Positions 16,741 through 26,248 of a stretch of DNA of 64,000 nt are shown here, piece by piece. This stretch comes from Fimadaptatus sp948467645. Its GTDB lineage: Bacteria; Bacillota; Clostridia; Christensenellales; Aristaeellaceae. Under the pieces are notes generated by a model, which was given only the letters and a program-made list of their open reading frames with translations, ran no database searches and was not told the origin of the DNA. Position 1 is the stretch's first letter. Every line of letters begins with the position of its first letter. The stretch lies in NCBI GenBank assembly GCA_948467645.1, contig CAOKFD010000003.1, positions 19,453 through 83,452 on the forward strand. Reading direction: 5' to 3'. The position numbers and the translations under genes were made by a program.

Positions 16741-18186
16741 TTATTCCGCGGTATAGGTAAGCGCCGTGTCACCCAGCTCCAGTGTGAGCGTCCATGCGCT
16801 GCCGTGCGTCTGAACCGCCGCGGGCACTTCCGCGTAGGCGATGAACTTGCCCTTGCTCAGCGGCAGCAGCGCCGTGCCGAACGACTGGCCGTCGTTCTGC
16901 TCGACCGCGAAGGTGCATTCATAGTCGTACTTGCCGTCCAGCGTGAGCGTCGCGGAGTAGTCCCACGATGCGTCCTTCCCGGCGAGCGCGAGACTTTCCA
17001 GCGTGCCCTCAAATAAGATGAGCACGTTATCGCTGTCCGATGCGCTTATCGCCGAGGTTTCGTCACCGTCCGAAGGAGTTACGCGCTTTGCAAAGCGATA
17101 CGAATCCAGCTCTATGCGCGCCGCGTCCGCAATTTCGTATATAGTGCCCGGCTCGGCGGCGGTGTCGCCCTCGGCGGTCTTTGCAACGCTGATCGGCTTT
17201 GCGGCATCGCCGGTGTCAGGCTGTGCGCCGATCTTGAGGGCGTTTATCAGCGCCGCGTCCGCACTGCCGGTGGGCACATAGCCCAGTACAAGCTGGGCAC
17301 GCCTGACTGCGGCGCGGGTCTGATCGCCGTAACTCGTGCTTGGATCGACGTACATGTAGCCCTCGTCGCGCAGAAGCTCCTGCAATTCGCGCACGGACTT
17401 ACTGGAATCGCCCAGCTTCAGCACGTCGAAGTTCTTATCCAGCGTGAGCGACACGCGCGGCTGTGCGGATATTTCGGTTGAGACATAGGCGCAGGTCTTA
17501 TCGTTTGCGTCCTCCCAATCGGATATGGCGCGCTCTGCGTCCGCGCCCGCGCCCAGCGCGTCGTATATTGCCAGCGCCTCGCGCACGCAGTCGGCCGACG
17601 CGGCCTGCATCTCGGCGCGCGCGGTAGAATAGTCGTTGTCGGAGCGCACCTTGACGGTATAGCTCTTTACGCGCTCGGCGCCGTGCAGCATTACGGAGAA
17701 CTCCTTCGCGTCAGTCATCGCCCTCAGCATGGATATGCCGTCCGCGTTCAGCGGCGCGCGCATCATCTCGGTGCGGTAGGAGCCGATCGCGCTTACCTCG
17801 GACGCGGTTTCAAAGTCGTACCGCACGCCGTCGATCAACATCGATACCGCGCCCGCGTTCACTTCCGTGCCGCTTATCATGCACACGTTCAACGTGGGCG
17901 TAATTGTGTTGTCCAGCGTGTTGCCCTCCAGCGACACGTACATAAACAGCGTGCCGTCGCCGGACGAGCGGCCATAGCCATTGCCTATCGCGTCTAGCGC
18001 GGCCTGCGTGCGGTTGGGAATCAGGCTCCATGCGCCGGTAGTCTCGTCGTGAGTGAACGCATCCTGAGTTTTGAGCGAATCGATATTTACTATCGGCGCG
18101 CCGTTTTGAAGCGCGTCGGCGCTTGCCAGTGCGCCACTCGCCATCAGCGCCGCCGCCAGTGCCAGACTTACTATCTGCTTTTTCAT
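16741..18186 (-). CDS. Secreted protein with a peptidoglycan-binding domain
   Basis: The 481-residue product starts with a clear signal peptide (MKKQIVSLALAAALMASGALASA). Its middle (roughly residues 255-320) is a PG_binding_1 unit: LKLGDSSKSVRELQELLRDE, then YGDQTRAAVRRAQLVLG. The rest is not recognised, and no catalytic domain is visible. It is divergent from the three-adaptor export operon, with 277 bases between starts. Adaptor-type exporters in Gram-positives must span the thick wall, so a wall-binding partner is plausible, but that link is inference from position. A promoter lies at 18228-18256. Confidence 0.75.
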   Translation of the reverse strand: MKKQIVSLALAAALMASGALASADALQNGAPIVNIDSLKTQDAFTHDETTGAWSLIPNRTQAALDAIGNGYGRSSGDGTLFMYVSLEGNTLDNTITPTLNVCMISGTEVNAGAVSMLIDGVRYDFETASEVSAIGSYRTEMMRAPLNADGISMLRAMTDAKEFSVMLHGAERVKSYTVKVRSDNDYSTARAEMQAASADCVREALAIYDALGAGADAERAISDWEDANDKTCAYVSTEISAQPRVSLTLDKNFDVLKLGDSSKSVRELQELLRDEGYMYVDPSTSYGDQTRAAVRRAQLVLGYVPTGSADAALINALKIGAQPDTGDAAKPISVAKTAEGDTAAEPGTIYEIADAARIELDSYRFAKRVTPSDGDETSAISASDSDNVLILFEGTLESLALAGKDASWDYSATLTLDGKYDYECTFAVEQNDGQSFGTALLPLSKGKFIAYAEVPAAVQTHGSAWTLTLELGDTALTYTAE

Positions 18187-18227
18187 TATATATACGCTTT
18201 CCTTTCGCAGATTTTCATCACAAGTGC

Positions 18228-18256
18228 ATTTTACATAAAGCGGATGCTTCTGTCAA
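18228..18256 (-). promoter_or_regulatory. Promoter of the peptidoglycan-binding protein gene
   Basis: On the minus strand TTGACA (18256-18251) and TAAAAT (18233-18228) are separated by 17 bases, about 45 bases before the start codon. Confidence 0.6.
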
Positions 18257-18380
18257 CCACATATTACATGGTATTTCGCCAAAATGCTGCCGGAGTTGAC
18301 ATTGCGCACATATTGTCGGCTTATTTTTTCACAAAGTCGCTGTTTAGTTTTACGATGCGCCCGAAGCGGTGCATTTTGGG

Positions 18381-18409
18381 TTGTGTGGCGGCATTTGATG
18401 TGATAGAAT
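18381..18409 (+). promoter_or_regulatory. Extended -10 promoter of the three-adaptor export operon
   Basis: TTGTGT (18381-18386), a 17-base spacer and TAGAAT (18404-18409), with TG one base upstream of the -10, lie 55 bases before ATG 18464. A TTGACA at 18296-18301 has only a poor -10 partner. Confidence 0.5.
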
Positions 18410-18463
18410 ATTGCACATACATTAAGGATTGCCGTCTTTTGAGTATAAGGAGATCATACGCGT

Positions 18464-19561
18464 ATGAATGTCAAAAAAGTAATCGCCGGCGCGCTGCTGC
18501 CGCTGACGCTGCTTGCGCTGCCGGGCTGTTCGATGCTGCCCGAGGAGGAGGAGTTCCGCTCCGCCCCGGTGCTGCGCGATTATCAGCAGGCTGAATACAC
18601 GCTCACGCCCGTTTTGCGCGGCGATCTGGAGCTGACACAATCCATATCCTGTCGGTACGAGCCTGTTAAAGAGGAAAAGCTGTCGTTCGGCGTGGGCGGG
18701 CTGTACTTTGCCGGGATATATGTCGAGCGCGGCGACTATGTGACCAAGGGCACGCTGCTGGCCGAACTGCAGATGGGTTCGCTAAAGGACGATATTGAAA
18801 ACTGCGAATCCGAGATTGCGCGGCTGGAGATGCGCCTGCGTCAGGCAAATGAAATGACCGCACTGACTCTTAATCGCCACAAGCTGTACCTGCAAACGCT
18901 GTCCGACGAAGCGCGCAAGAATGCGCAGACACTTGAGGAAAAGCGCGCCGAGCTGGATCTGAGCATTCAGTCGATAAGTGATTCGCTGATGATACAGCAA
19001 ATGCGTCGGGAGGAGCTGGAACAAAAGCGCGCCGAACGCCAGCTGGTGGCGGGCATGGACGGCACGGTAATGTACCTGCGCAACTATCGTGACGGCGATA
19101 CGTCAACCGAGAACTCCACCTTCATAACGCTGTCCGATACCGAGTCCAGCATGTTCACCGCCGAAACCGAGTTTTTTGACATTCTGCCCGTGGGCGAGGA
19201 ATTCACAGTGGTGTGCGGCAAGGTTGAATATCCCGTGCGCGTGGTAAGCGCCGAGGAGCTGGGACTGCCCGCGCCCGACGCGGACGCTAAAAAGCAGACA
19301 GTGTATCTGAAGCTGCTTGAGCCCGCGGTCGATTTGGAATCGGGCGACCGCGGCACGGTTTCAGTGCTGCTGGACTCGCGGCAGGGGGCGCTGTACGTCA
19401 ATTCCAAGGCTGTATCTACCGTGGATGGGCGCTCGTTTGTGTACGTGCTGGGCGACGACGGACTGCGGCACATGGTCGATGTGGAAATCGGACTTTCGAC
19501 CGGCAGTCAGACCGAGATCGTATCCGGGCTGAACGAAGGCGACGAAATCATACTCGCGTGA
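18464..19561 (+). CDS. Membrane-fusion adaptor lipoprotein 1 (HlyD/MacA-like)
   Basis: The 365-residue adaptor is exported as a lipoprotein (signal ending LPGC, C22). It has the two halves of a lipoyl-like domain (VERGDYVTKGTLLAELQMG and QLVAGMDGTVMYL) separated by a helical hairpin of about 110 residues (ENCESEIARLEMRLRQANE ... LEQKRAERQ). A beta-barrel/membrane-proximal part ends VSGLNEGDEIILA. These proteins dock on MacB/LolE-type permeases and carry substrate outward. It is first in a six-gene operon with short gaps or overlaps, and ATG 18464 follows AAGGAGATCATACGCGT. Confidence 0.8.
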   Translation: MNVKKVIAGALLPLTLLALPGCSMLPEEEEFRSAPVLRDYQQAEYTLTPVLRGDLELTQSISCRYEPVKEEKLSFGVGGLYFAGIYVERGDYVTKGTLLAELQMGSLKDDIENCESEIARLEMRLRQANEMTALTLNRHKLYLQTLSDEARKNAQTLEEKRAELDLSIQSISDSLMIQQMRREELEQKRAERQLVAGMDGTVMYLRNYRDGDTSTENSTFITLSDTESSMFTAETEFFDILPVGEEFTVVCGKVEYPVRVVSAEELGLPAPDADAKKQTVYLKLLEPAVDLESGDRGTVSVLLDSRQGALYVNSKAVSTVDGRSFVYVLGDDGLRHMVDVEIGLSTGSQTEIVSGLNEGDEIILA

Positions 19562-19579
19562 CGCGGAGGCACTTATAAT

Positions 19580-20680
19580 ATGAAAAAAGCACTTGCGGCG
19601 CTGCTGATTGCGGCGCTTACGCTGATGGGATGCGCGCTGGCCGAGGAAGCCGCCGTGCCGGAGCTTATCGAGCCGGTGGGCGTAAGGCTGGACACGGCCA
19701 AGGTCGTGCGGCAGGACATATACAACATGAGCTACTACGACGCGGCAGTCGTGCCCTACACCGAGGAGCTTTCGTTCACGGTGGACGGCAAGATCGATAC
19801 GGTGACTGCCTTAGTCGGCGATGTCGTTAAGAAGGGCGACGTGCTGGCCACGCTCGACCAGACCGACGACGAAGAACAGGCAGAGAACCTGCGGCAGCAG
19901 ATAGATTATCTTGAAACTGAGCTTGCTTTTGCAAAGCGCTCGGACAAACTGACGCTGGAGTCGGCTCAGTTGGAGCTGGAACAGCTAAAGGCACAGGCAA
20001 AGAGCGGCGGCGCCACCGATGCTGACGTTAAGCTCAAGCAGGCCGACGTTGACATACTAAAGCTGAGCCAGCAGCAGGCGCGCGAAAGCGACGAGTTTGC
20101 AATCGCATCGCTCCGCAGGCAACTCGCCAGCGTCGAGGAAAAACTAGGCGACAACACCATCGCAGCCCCGTTCGACGGCCGGATAGTCTATATGCAGCAG
20201 GTCGAAAAGGGCACATGGATGAAGGCATACGACCCGCTGTTTTACATAGCCGACGACACCCGCCTGTCCATAGACAGTGCGTACATATCCGCGTCGGTTA
20301 CGAGCAGCGCGAACGAGGTTTACGCGCGCGTGAACGGCGTTGACTGCGCGATCACGGCGCAGGAGTTTAACTGGCGCGAGTACGTGACGATCGCGCTGTC
20401 GGGCGGCGAGCTGCGTTCGGGCTTTGACTTTGTGGACGGCGCGCCCGAGGGCACGGAGAGCGGCATGTATGCGACGGTGTTCGTAAAGTCGGGACTGGTC
20501 GAGGACGCGCTGGTCGTACCCGCGAACGCGATTTACACCGACGAAAGCGGACGATATGTGTATCTCATAGACGGCGGCACGCGCACGCGGCAGGCCGTTT
20601 CCACCGGGCGATTCACTACCACGCTGGTGCAGATTACCGACGGACTCAAGGAGGGCGACCTGGTATATGTCAAGGAATAG
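19580..20680 (+). CDS. Membrane-fusion adaptor 2 (HlyD/MacA-like)
   Basis: This second, diverged adaptor of 366 residues begins MKKALAALLIAALTLMGCALAEE, a signal with a lipobox-like LMGC or a simple AxA cleavage site. The lipoyl halves are DGKIDTVTALVGDVVKKGDVLATLDQ and TIAAPFDGRIVYMQQVEKG, split by a coiled coil of about 100 residues. The C-terminus matches the family (TTTLVQITDGLKEGDLVYVKE). It starts 19 bases after adaptor 1 and overlaps adaptor 3 by 14 bases. It is clearly not a recent duplicate of adaptor 1, so the three may form a mixed assembly. Confidence 0.8.
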   Translation: MKKALAALLIAALTLMGCALAEEAAVPELIEPVGVRLDTAKVVRQDIYNMSYYDAAVVPYTEELSFTVDGKIDTVTALVGDVVKKGDVLATLDQTDDEEQAENLRQQIDYLETELAFAKRSDKLTLESAQLELEQLKAQAKSGGATDADVKLKQADVDILKLSQQQARESDEFAIASLRRQLASVEEKLGDNTIAAPFDGRIVYMQQVEKGTWMKAYDPLFYIADDTRLSIDSAYISASVTSSANEVYARVNGVDCAITAQEFNWREYVTIALSGGELRSGFDFVDGAPEGTESGMYATVFVKSGLVEDALVVPANAIYTDESGRYVYLIDGGTRTRQAVSTGRFTTTLVQITDGLKEGDLVYVKE

Positions 20681-21749
20681 AGCGGCGGTTCTGGCGGCAG
20701 TGCTTGTGATTATGCTGATGCTGCCCGCCTGTGCGCTGGGCGACGATCTGATAGACGACAGTCTGCTTGTGCCCGAAACCGCCAATTACGATACATTTAC
20801 GGTCGAATACGGCGACTACATAAAATCCGCTTCGGCGGGCGGTTATCAGGTGTTCCCGGTCGAGCAGCATCTTTCGGTAAAGGAGGGCACGGCACGCATA
20901 GTCAAGCTGAATATAGCGCGCAATGCCAATGTCAAGGCGGGCGACGTGCTGGTGACGTATGAAAAGGAAGGCAGCCGCGCCGAGCTGGAGAGCATGAAGC
21001 TCACACTCCAGCGCACGCAGGAAAGTTTTGAACTGGGCAAGCAGGAGCGCTCGGAAAGCATACGTACGCTGAAAAGCGACATGAGCGACATCACCGACAG
21101 CTATGCACTTAAGCAGGCCAAAATACGTTTGCAGCAGGCACAGCTTGACTACGAGCAGTACGTATTTGAATGCGAATACGACATACGCAATCAGCAAAAG
21201 AGCATAGACGAGCTGACCGAGTTCTTCGACGACACGCAGATCGTCGCGCCGTTCGACGGTATAGTTACGGACTTAACCACCAAGGGCAAGGGCGACACCA
21301 TATATGCGGGCGAGACGCTGATAACGCTGCAGTCGCAGGACACGTATTATATAGGTATAGACAACTCCAACGGCAACTTCCGCTACGGCATGAGCGTAAG
21401 CGTGGGATTGGGGCCGCGCAACAAAAAGACTTATTTGGACGGGCGCGTAATTTCGGCAGCCAACATACTGCCTAACGAAACCAAGCCTTCGTACGCGCTG
21501 ATCGAGGTATACGGCGAAGTCACGGAATCCGGACTGCGCAATATTTCGGTGGAAAGCAACACAATTGAATTAAAGCACGTACTGCTGCTGCCGCGCAAGG
21601 CGCTTTCGCTTAGCGGCGGCAAGACTTACGTATCCATACTGGACGGCGATATGGTGCAAAAGCGCATCGTCGTAAGCGGGCACAACACGTCCAGCGACAC
21701 ATGGGTGTTGCAGGGGCTTGACGAGGGGCAGCAGGTCATACTCGATTAA
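20667..21749 (+). CDS. Membrane-fusion adaptor lipoprotein 3 (HlyD/MacA-like)
   Basis: The third adaptor, 360 residues, has a lipoprotein signal ending LPAC (C22). Lipoyl halves are KLNIARNANVKAGDVLVTYE and QIVAPFDGIVTDLTTKGKG, with an intervening coiled coil rich in K, E and Q (FELGKQERSESIRTLKSD). It ends with the family pattern WVLQGLDEGQQVILD. The start overlaps the end of adaptor 2, which suggests translational coupling. The permease begins 19 bases downstream. Confidence 0.8.
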   Translation: MSRNRAAVLAAVLVIMLMLPACALGDDLIDDSLLVPETANYDTFTVEYGDYIKSASAGGYQVFPVEQHLSVKEGTARIVKLNIARNANVKAGDVLVTYEKEGSRAELESMKLTLQRTQESFELGKQERSESIRTLKSDMSDITDSYALKQAKIRLQQAQLDYEQYVFECEYDIRNQQKSIDELTEFFDDTQIVAPFDGIVTDLTTKGKGDTIYAGETLITLQSQDTYYIGIDNSNGNFRYGMSVSVGLGPRNKKTYLDGRVISAANILPNETKPSYALIEVYGEVTESGLRNISVESNTIELKHVLLLPRKALSLSGGKTYVSILDGDMVQKRIVVSGHNTSSDTWVLQGLDEGQQVILD

Positions 21750-21767
21750 CTTGCGGAGGTCGCGGGC

Positions 21768-24599
21768 ATGTTCAAATTCGTATTAAACAAAATGCTCAAT
21801 AAAAAGTGGATGGTGCTCAGCCTGCTGATAGGCAATATACTGCTGATCTCCATCGCCTGCGTCAATCCCATGTATACTCAGGCAGTATTGCAGCGAATGC
21901 TGACGCGCAATCTGGCCCAGTACATGGAGGAGAACAACCGTTATCCCGGCACGCTGACAATATCGGCAGTGACCAGCGTGCGCGACGGCAAGGTGCTCAA
22001 CCAAGCCGACTTCGACGGCGCGCGCGACAATTACCTGCACGCCGCCGAGTGGTACGACGTGCCCGCGGTAGAGGGCGTGGAACATTATTACGTATCCAAC
22101 GTAAACGCCAAGTACGACGTGCCGCGCAGTGAAAAGAACAATTCGCTTTCCATGCAGTTGGGGCGCATGAGCGACATAGCAGCGCACAGCGCGCTGGTGG
22201 GCGGGCGCATGTTTTCGGACACGCGCGATTCGGACGGCACAATCGAGGTTATCGCCAGCCAGAGCGCAATGGCCAAGATTGACTTGCTGCTGGACGAAAC
22301 GATTACGCTGAAGACGATAACCGACGCAAGCGGCAATCCGGTGCGCCTTAAAATCGTGGGCGTATTCAAAAACAGCGACGCCAGCGACATATACTGGGTG
22401 CGCTCCCCCGGCGCGTACTCGAACGAATTGTTCATGGCGGACGGCATATTCGACGAGCTGTTTGCAAACCGCACCGATACGGCGTATCAGATAAACGCGG
22501 TGTGGTACAGGATGCTGGACTACGAGCAGATGCGCGGCGACTGTGCGCAGCAGATGTACGATCTGACAATCAAGTTGAAGGAGCAGTTCGGCGATTCATA
22601 TTCGTTCCGCTTTACGGCGGCGTTTGAAAACACGCTGGCGAACTACATCGTGCGCGCCAATCAGGTCAATACCACGCTTTGGGTATTGCAGGTGCCGATA
22701 CTGGTGCTACTGTGCGCGTTCATATTCATGGTGTCGCGCCAGATGCTTCAGCTTGAGCAGGGCGAAATTTCCATACTCAAGAGCCGCGGCGCGGCGCGCA
22801 GGCAGATCATCACTGTATATCTGATTCAATCGCTGGGCATATCGCTTATCAGCTTTATAATCGCTCTGCCTCTGAGCGCATGGCTGTGTCAGGTATTGGG
22901 TTCGGCAAACGCGTTTCTGGAGTTTGTGCGGCGCAAAGCGCTGGTTATCGAGTTTTCGCCCGAAGTATTCATATTCGGTGCGGCGGCGGCGGTATTTTCG
23001 ATATGCGTGATGGTATTCCCGGTAATGCGCTATGCCAACGTATCCATCGTCGCGCACAAGCAGCGCAAGAACCGCAAGTCGGAAAAGCCCTTCTGGCAGA
23101 AAATATATCTTGACTTCGTGCTGCTGGGCGTATCGCTGTACGGGCTGTACTCGTTCAACAATCAGAAGGATTTGCTGGCACAGCGCGTGCTGGACGGCGC
23201 GTCGCTTGACCCGCTGCTTTTCCTGTGCTCGTCGCTGTTCATAATCGGCGCGGGATTGGTTGCGCTGCGCATTATTCCCATTATCATATGGCTGATATTC
23301 ACGGCGTTCAAGCGTCTGTGGAGTCCGGGGCTGTACGCGTCGTTCCTGCGAGTACTGCGCACGCGTTCCAGTCAGGGCTTTATAATGGTATTCCTGATGC
23401 TCACCGTTGCCTTAGGCATATTCAACGCGCAGACCGCGCGCACGGTCAACACCAATGCCGAGGAACAGGTCGAATACATGGCTGGCGCAGATCTGGTCAT
23501 GCAGGAGAAGTGGCAGGACAATTCGCAGTCCATGTCCGACAGCAGCGCAAGCAGCGACGTAAATTACATCGAGCCGGACTTTGGCAAGTACATGAATATA
23601 GACGGCGTGGAGAGCGTGACGCGCGTATATCAGTCCTACGACGGCACGGCCACCACCGGCGGCAAGACGATCAAGAACGTACATGTAATGGGCATCAACA
23701 CGAAGGAGTTTGGCGAGACGGCGTGGTTCAAGCCTTCCCTCCTCTCCCATCACTGGTACGAGTATCTGAACGCCATGGCACAGAACTCGCGGGCGTTGCT
23801 GGTATCCAGTAACTTCCGCGATCTGCATGGACTTAAAATCGGCGACGTGATTACTTACAAGCCCGCAAGCTCGGGCAGCGAATCGCTGCGCGGCATAATA
23901 TACGGGTTTGTAGACTACTGGCCCACGCATGCGCCGGTTGTGCAGCAAAAGGGAAATGACGGGTTGTACAGCGAATCGCCCAACTATCTGGTAGTAGGCA
24001 ACCTGTCCCAGATACAGGCCAGCTGCGGCGTAAAGCCTTACCAGATATGGATGAAGGTAAACGGCTCGACCAGCTTCATGTACGATTACATCGCCGAGCA
24101 TAATATTGAGATGACCAGCTTTGCCGACACGTCCGAGGCGTTGGTCGAGAAGAAGAACGACCCGATGTTCCAGGGCACTAACGGCATACTGACTGTGGGC
24201 TTCATCGTGGTATTACTTTTGTGCACCACCGGATTTTTGATATACTGGATACTGTCGATACAGTCGCGTTCGCTGCAATTCGGCATATTCCGCGCGATGG
24301 GCATGTCTCTGCGCGAGATACTGTCGATGCTGATAAACGAGCAGATATTCATATCCGGCACGTCGATTGCGACGGGTGCGGCGATCGGCATACTTGCGTC
24401 CAAGCTATACATACCGCTGATACAGCTGGCGTATGCCGCGTCGGACAACGTATTGCCGCTAAGCATTATTACCGATCAAAGCGACTTTGCCAAGCTGTTC
24501 AGCGTAATCGGGATAGTGATGCTGATCTGCATGGTAATACTTGGCGTAATCATATCGCGCATAAAGATTGCTCAGGCGCTGAAGCTGGGCGAGGATTGA
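21768..24599 (+). CDS. ABC transporter permease with two FtsX domains (MacB/LolE-like)
   Basis: The 943-residue permease has an N-terminal helix, a large external domain of about 260 residues, and a first FtsX cluster near residues 300-440 (QVPILVLLCAFIFMVSRQML ... RQIITVYLIQSLGISLISF). More helices, a second external domain, and a second FtsX cluster near 800-935 (GFIVVLLLCTTGFLIYWILSI) follow. Such double-FtsX permeases can act without a second permease subunit, consistent with it being the only one in the operon. The substrate is unknown; relatives export lipoproteins, peptides or antibiotics. GGAGGTCGCGGGC precedes ATG 21768. Confidence 0.85.
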   Translation: MFKFVLNKMLNKKWMVLSLLIGNILLISIACVNPMYTQAVLQRMLTRNLAQYMEENNRYPGTLTISAVTSVRDGKVLNQADFDGARDNYLHAAEWYDVPAVEGVEHYYVSNVNAKYDVPRSEKNNSLSMQLGRMSDIAAHSALVGGRMFSDTRDSDGTIEVIASQSAMAKIDLLLDETITLKTITDASGNPVRLKIVGVFKNSDASDIYWVRSPGAYSNELFMADGIFDELFANRTDTAYQINAVWYRMLDYEQMRGDCAQQMYDLTIKLKEQFGDSYSFRFTAAFENTLANYIVRANQVNTTLWVLQVPILVLLCAFIFMVSRQMLQLEQGEISILKSRGAARRQIITVYLIQSLGISLISFIIALPLSAWLCQVLGSANAFLEFVRRKALVIEFSPEVFIFGAAAAVFSICVMVFPVMRYANVSIVAHKQRKNRKSEKPFWQKIYLDFVLLGVSLYGLYSFNNQKDLLAQRVLDGASLDPLLFLCSSLFIIGAGLVALRIIPIIIWLIFTAFKRLWSPGLYASFLRVLRTRSSQGFIMVFLMLTVALGIFNAQTARTVNTNAEEQVEYMAGADLVMQEKWQDNSQSMSDSSASSDVNYIEPDFGKYMNIDGVESVTRVYQSYDGTATTGGKTIKNVHVMGINTKEFGETAWFKPSLLSHHWYEYLNAMAQNSRALLVSSNFRDLHGLKIGDVITYKPASSGSESLRGIIYGFVDYWPTHAPVVQQKGNDGLYSESPNYLVVGNLSQIQASCGVKPYQIWMKVNGSTSFMYDYIAEHNIEMTSFADTSEALVEKKNDPMFQGTNGILTVGFIVVLLLCTTGFLIYWILSIQSRSLQFGIFRAMGMSLREILSMLINEQIFISGTSIATGAAIGILASKLYIPLIQLAYAASDNVLPLSIITDQSDFAKLFSVIGIVMLICMVILGVIISRIKIAQALKLGED

Positions 24600-24609
24600 G
24601 GTGGCTGAA

Positions 24610-25284
24610 ATGGCGGACATGCTTAAGACAGTTGACGTATCGCGCTGCTTTACCACGGCCGGCAACCAGTTCTGGGCGCTGCGCGACATAAACATTACCG
24701 CGCCCGCGGGCAAGCTGACAATACTTAAAGGGCGTTCAGGCTCGGGCAAGACGACGCTTATGAACATACTGGGGGCGCTGGACAAGCCTACCAATGGGCA
24801 GGTATATTTAGGCGGCGAAGACATAGTGAAGCTGGACGAGCGCAGGCGCGGGCTTATCCGGCGGCGCAGCATCGGGTATGTATTCCAGTCGGTTGCGCTG
24901 ATACCGATGATGAGTGCATATGAGAATGTCGAGTATGCGCTGCGGCTTGCTGGGATGCGCAGCGGGCGGCGGGAGCGTGCGAGCGAGTGCCTTAAAATGG
25001 TAGGCCTTGGTCAGCGCATGAACCACATGCCCCAGGAGATGTCGGGCGGCGAGCAGCAGCGCGTTGCGATTGCGCGTGCGATTGCACACAAGCCGAAAGT
25101 CATATTTGCGGACGAGCCGACGGCGGAGCTGGACACCAACACGGGCTTACAGGTTGTTAAGATATTCAAGGACCTATGTGCGGGCGAAGGGATAACGATA
25201 GTAATGACGACGCACGACACGGGGCTGATGGAGATCGGCGACATGGTATACGAGCTTCAGGACGGTGAGATAGTTGGAAAATAA
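24610..25284 (+). CDS. ABC transporter ATPase 1 (LolD/MacB type)
   Basis: This is a 224-residue ATPase with a complete motif set: Walker A GRSGSGKTT, signature MSGGEQQRVAIARAI, Walker B VIFADEPTAELD and an H-loop histidine in VMTTHDTGL. It belongs to the LolD/FtsE-like group that partners FtsX-type permeases. An open frame begins at GTG 24601. ATG 24610 is preferred because the permease-stop region supplies GAGGTGG five bases before it. The end overlaps the start of ATPase 2. Confidence 0.9.
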   Translation: MADMLKTVDVSRCFTTAGNQFWALRDINITAPAGKLTILKGRSGSGKTTLMNILGALDKPTNGQVYLGGEDIVKLDERRRGLIRRRSIGYVFQSVALIPMMSAYENVEYALRLAGMRSGRRERASECLKMVGLGQRMNHMPQEMSGGEQQRVAIARAIAHKPKVIFADEPTAELDTNTGLQVVKIFKDLCAGEGITIVMTTHDTGLMEIGDMVYELQDGEIVGK

Positions 25285-26224
25285 TCAAAAGACCGAGCCT
25301 ATAATCACCTGTGAGAATCTGGTGAAGATATACAAGACCAAGGACATAGAGGTATTGGCGCTGCAAGGGTTAGAGCTTGAGATTGCGCGCGGCGAGCTGA
25401 TGGCGATCATTGGCAACAGCGGCAGCGGCAAGAGCACGTTCCTGAACATGATAGGCGGATTAGACCGGCCGTCGGCGGGGCGGCTTATTGTGGACGGCAA
25501 GGATTTATTCAAGCTAAACGAGCGGGAGTTAGTTGAATACAAGCGATCGACTGTAGGTTTTGTCTGGCAGAACAATGCGCGCAATCTACTCCCCTGGCTA
25601 TCGGCGTGGCGCAACGTACAGATGCCGATGTTATTTGTACGCGGCGCGGCGAAGAAGCAGCGTGCGATTGAACTGCTTGAATTAGTCGGCATGGAGCACA
25701 AGCGCAAGAACCGCCTGAACCAGCTATCGGGCGGCGAGCAGCAGCGCATAGCGATAGCGATAGCGCTTGCGAACAATCCGAAGATACTGCTTGCGGACGA
25801 GCCGACAGGTTCGGTAGACGTAAAGACGTCGAACTATCTCTTAGACGTATTCCGCAAGCTAAACACGGAATTAGGCTTAACGATAGTAATAGTAACGCAC
25901 GACCGGATGCTTGCGCACAAAGTAAACCGTGTAGTCTCAATCCGCGACGGCAAGACGTCCTCCGAGCGCATAATGCACTCCTACGCGAAAGAACTAGCGA
26001 ACGTCCATGGTTTCGACGACCCGGAAGCGGACACGCACGAAGAATTTGCGGTTCTTGACCGTGCGGGCCGCTTACAAATACCGCGCGAAATGCTGACTCA
26101 AATGGGCATAGACGGCAACAAGGTAAAGCTCGAAATGCGCGACGGGCAGATCGTTATTGAAAAGCCGATTGACCCGGAGAAGGTTACGGTCGAAGATGCG
26201 GTTAGCGGGAGCATTGAGGGGTGA
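25274..26224 (+). CDS. ABC transporter ATPase 2 with C-terminal AbrB-like domain
   Basis: The 316-residue ATPase has an intact nucleotide-binding domain (Walker A GNSGSGKST, signature LSGGEQQRIAIAIAL, Walker B LLADEPTGSVD, H-loop VTHDRML). A linker leads to about 45 extra residues, roughly 255-302: VLDRAGRLQIPREMLTQMGI, then KLEMRDGQIVIEKP. That tail looks like a swapped-hairpin AbrB/MazE-type DNA-binding or dimerisation unit. Similar tails occur on some exporter ATPases, so this is notable rather than unique. TTG 25274 is the only sensible start: it overlaps ATPase 1 by 11 bases and is preceded by GGTGAG. The structured element copy B follows the stop. Confidence 0.85.
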   Translation: MENNQKTEPIITCENLVKIYKTKDIEVLALQGLELEIARGELMAIIGNSGSGKSTFLNMIGGLDRPSAGRLIVDGKDLFKLNERELVEYKRSTVGFVWQNNARNLLPWLSAWRNVQMPMLFVRGAAKKQRAIELLELVGMEHKRKNRLNQLSGGEQQRIAIAIALANNPKILLADEPTGSVDVKTSNYLLDVFRKLNTELGLTIVIVTHDRMLAHKVNRVVSIRDGKTSSERIMHSYAKELANVHGFDDPEADTHEEFAVLDRAGRLQIPREMLTQMGIDGNKVKLEMRDGQIVIEKPIDPEKVTVEDAVSGSIEG

Positions 26225-26248
26225 CGATTGGGGGGACGAAGGGGACGT

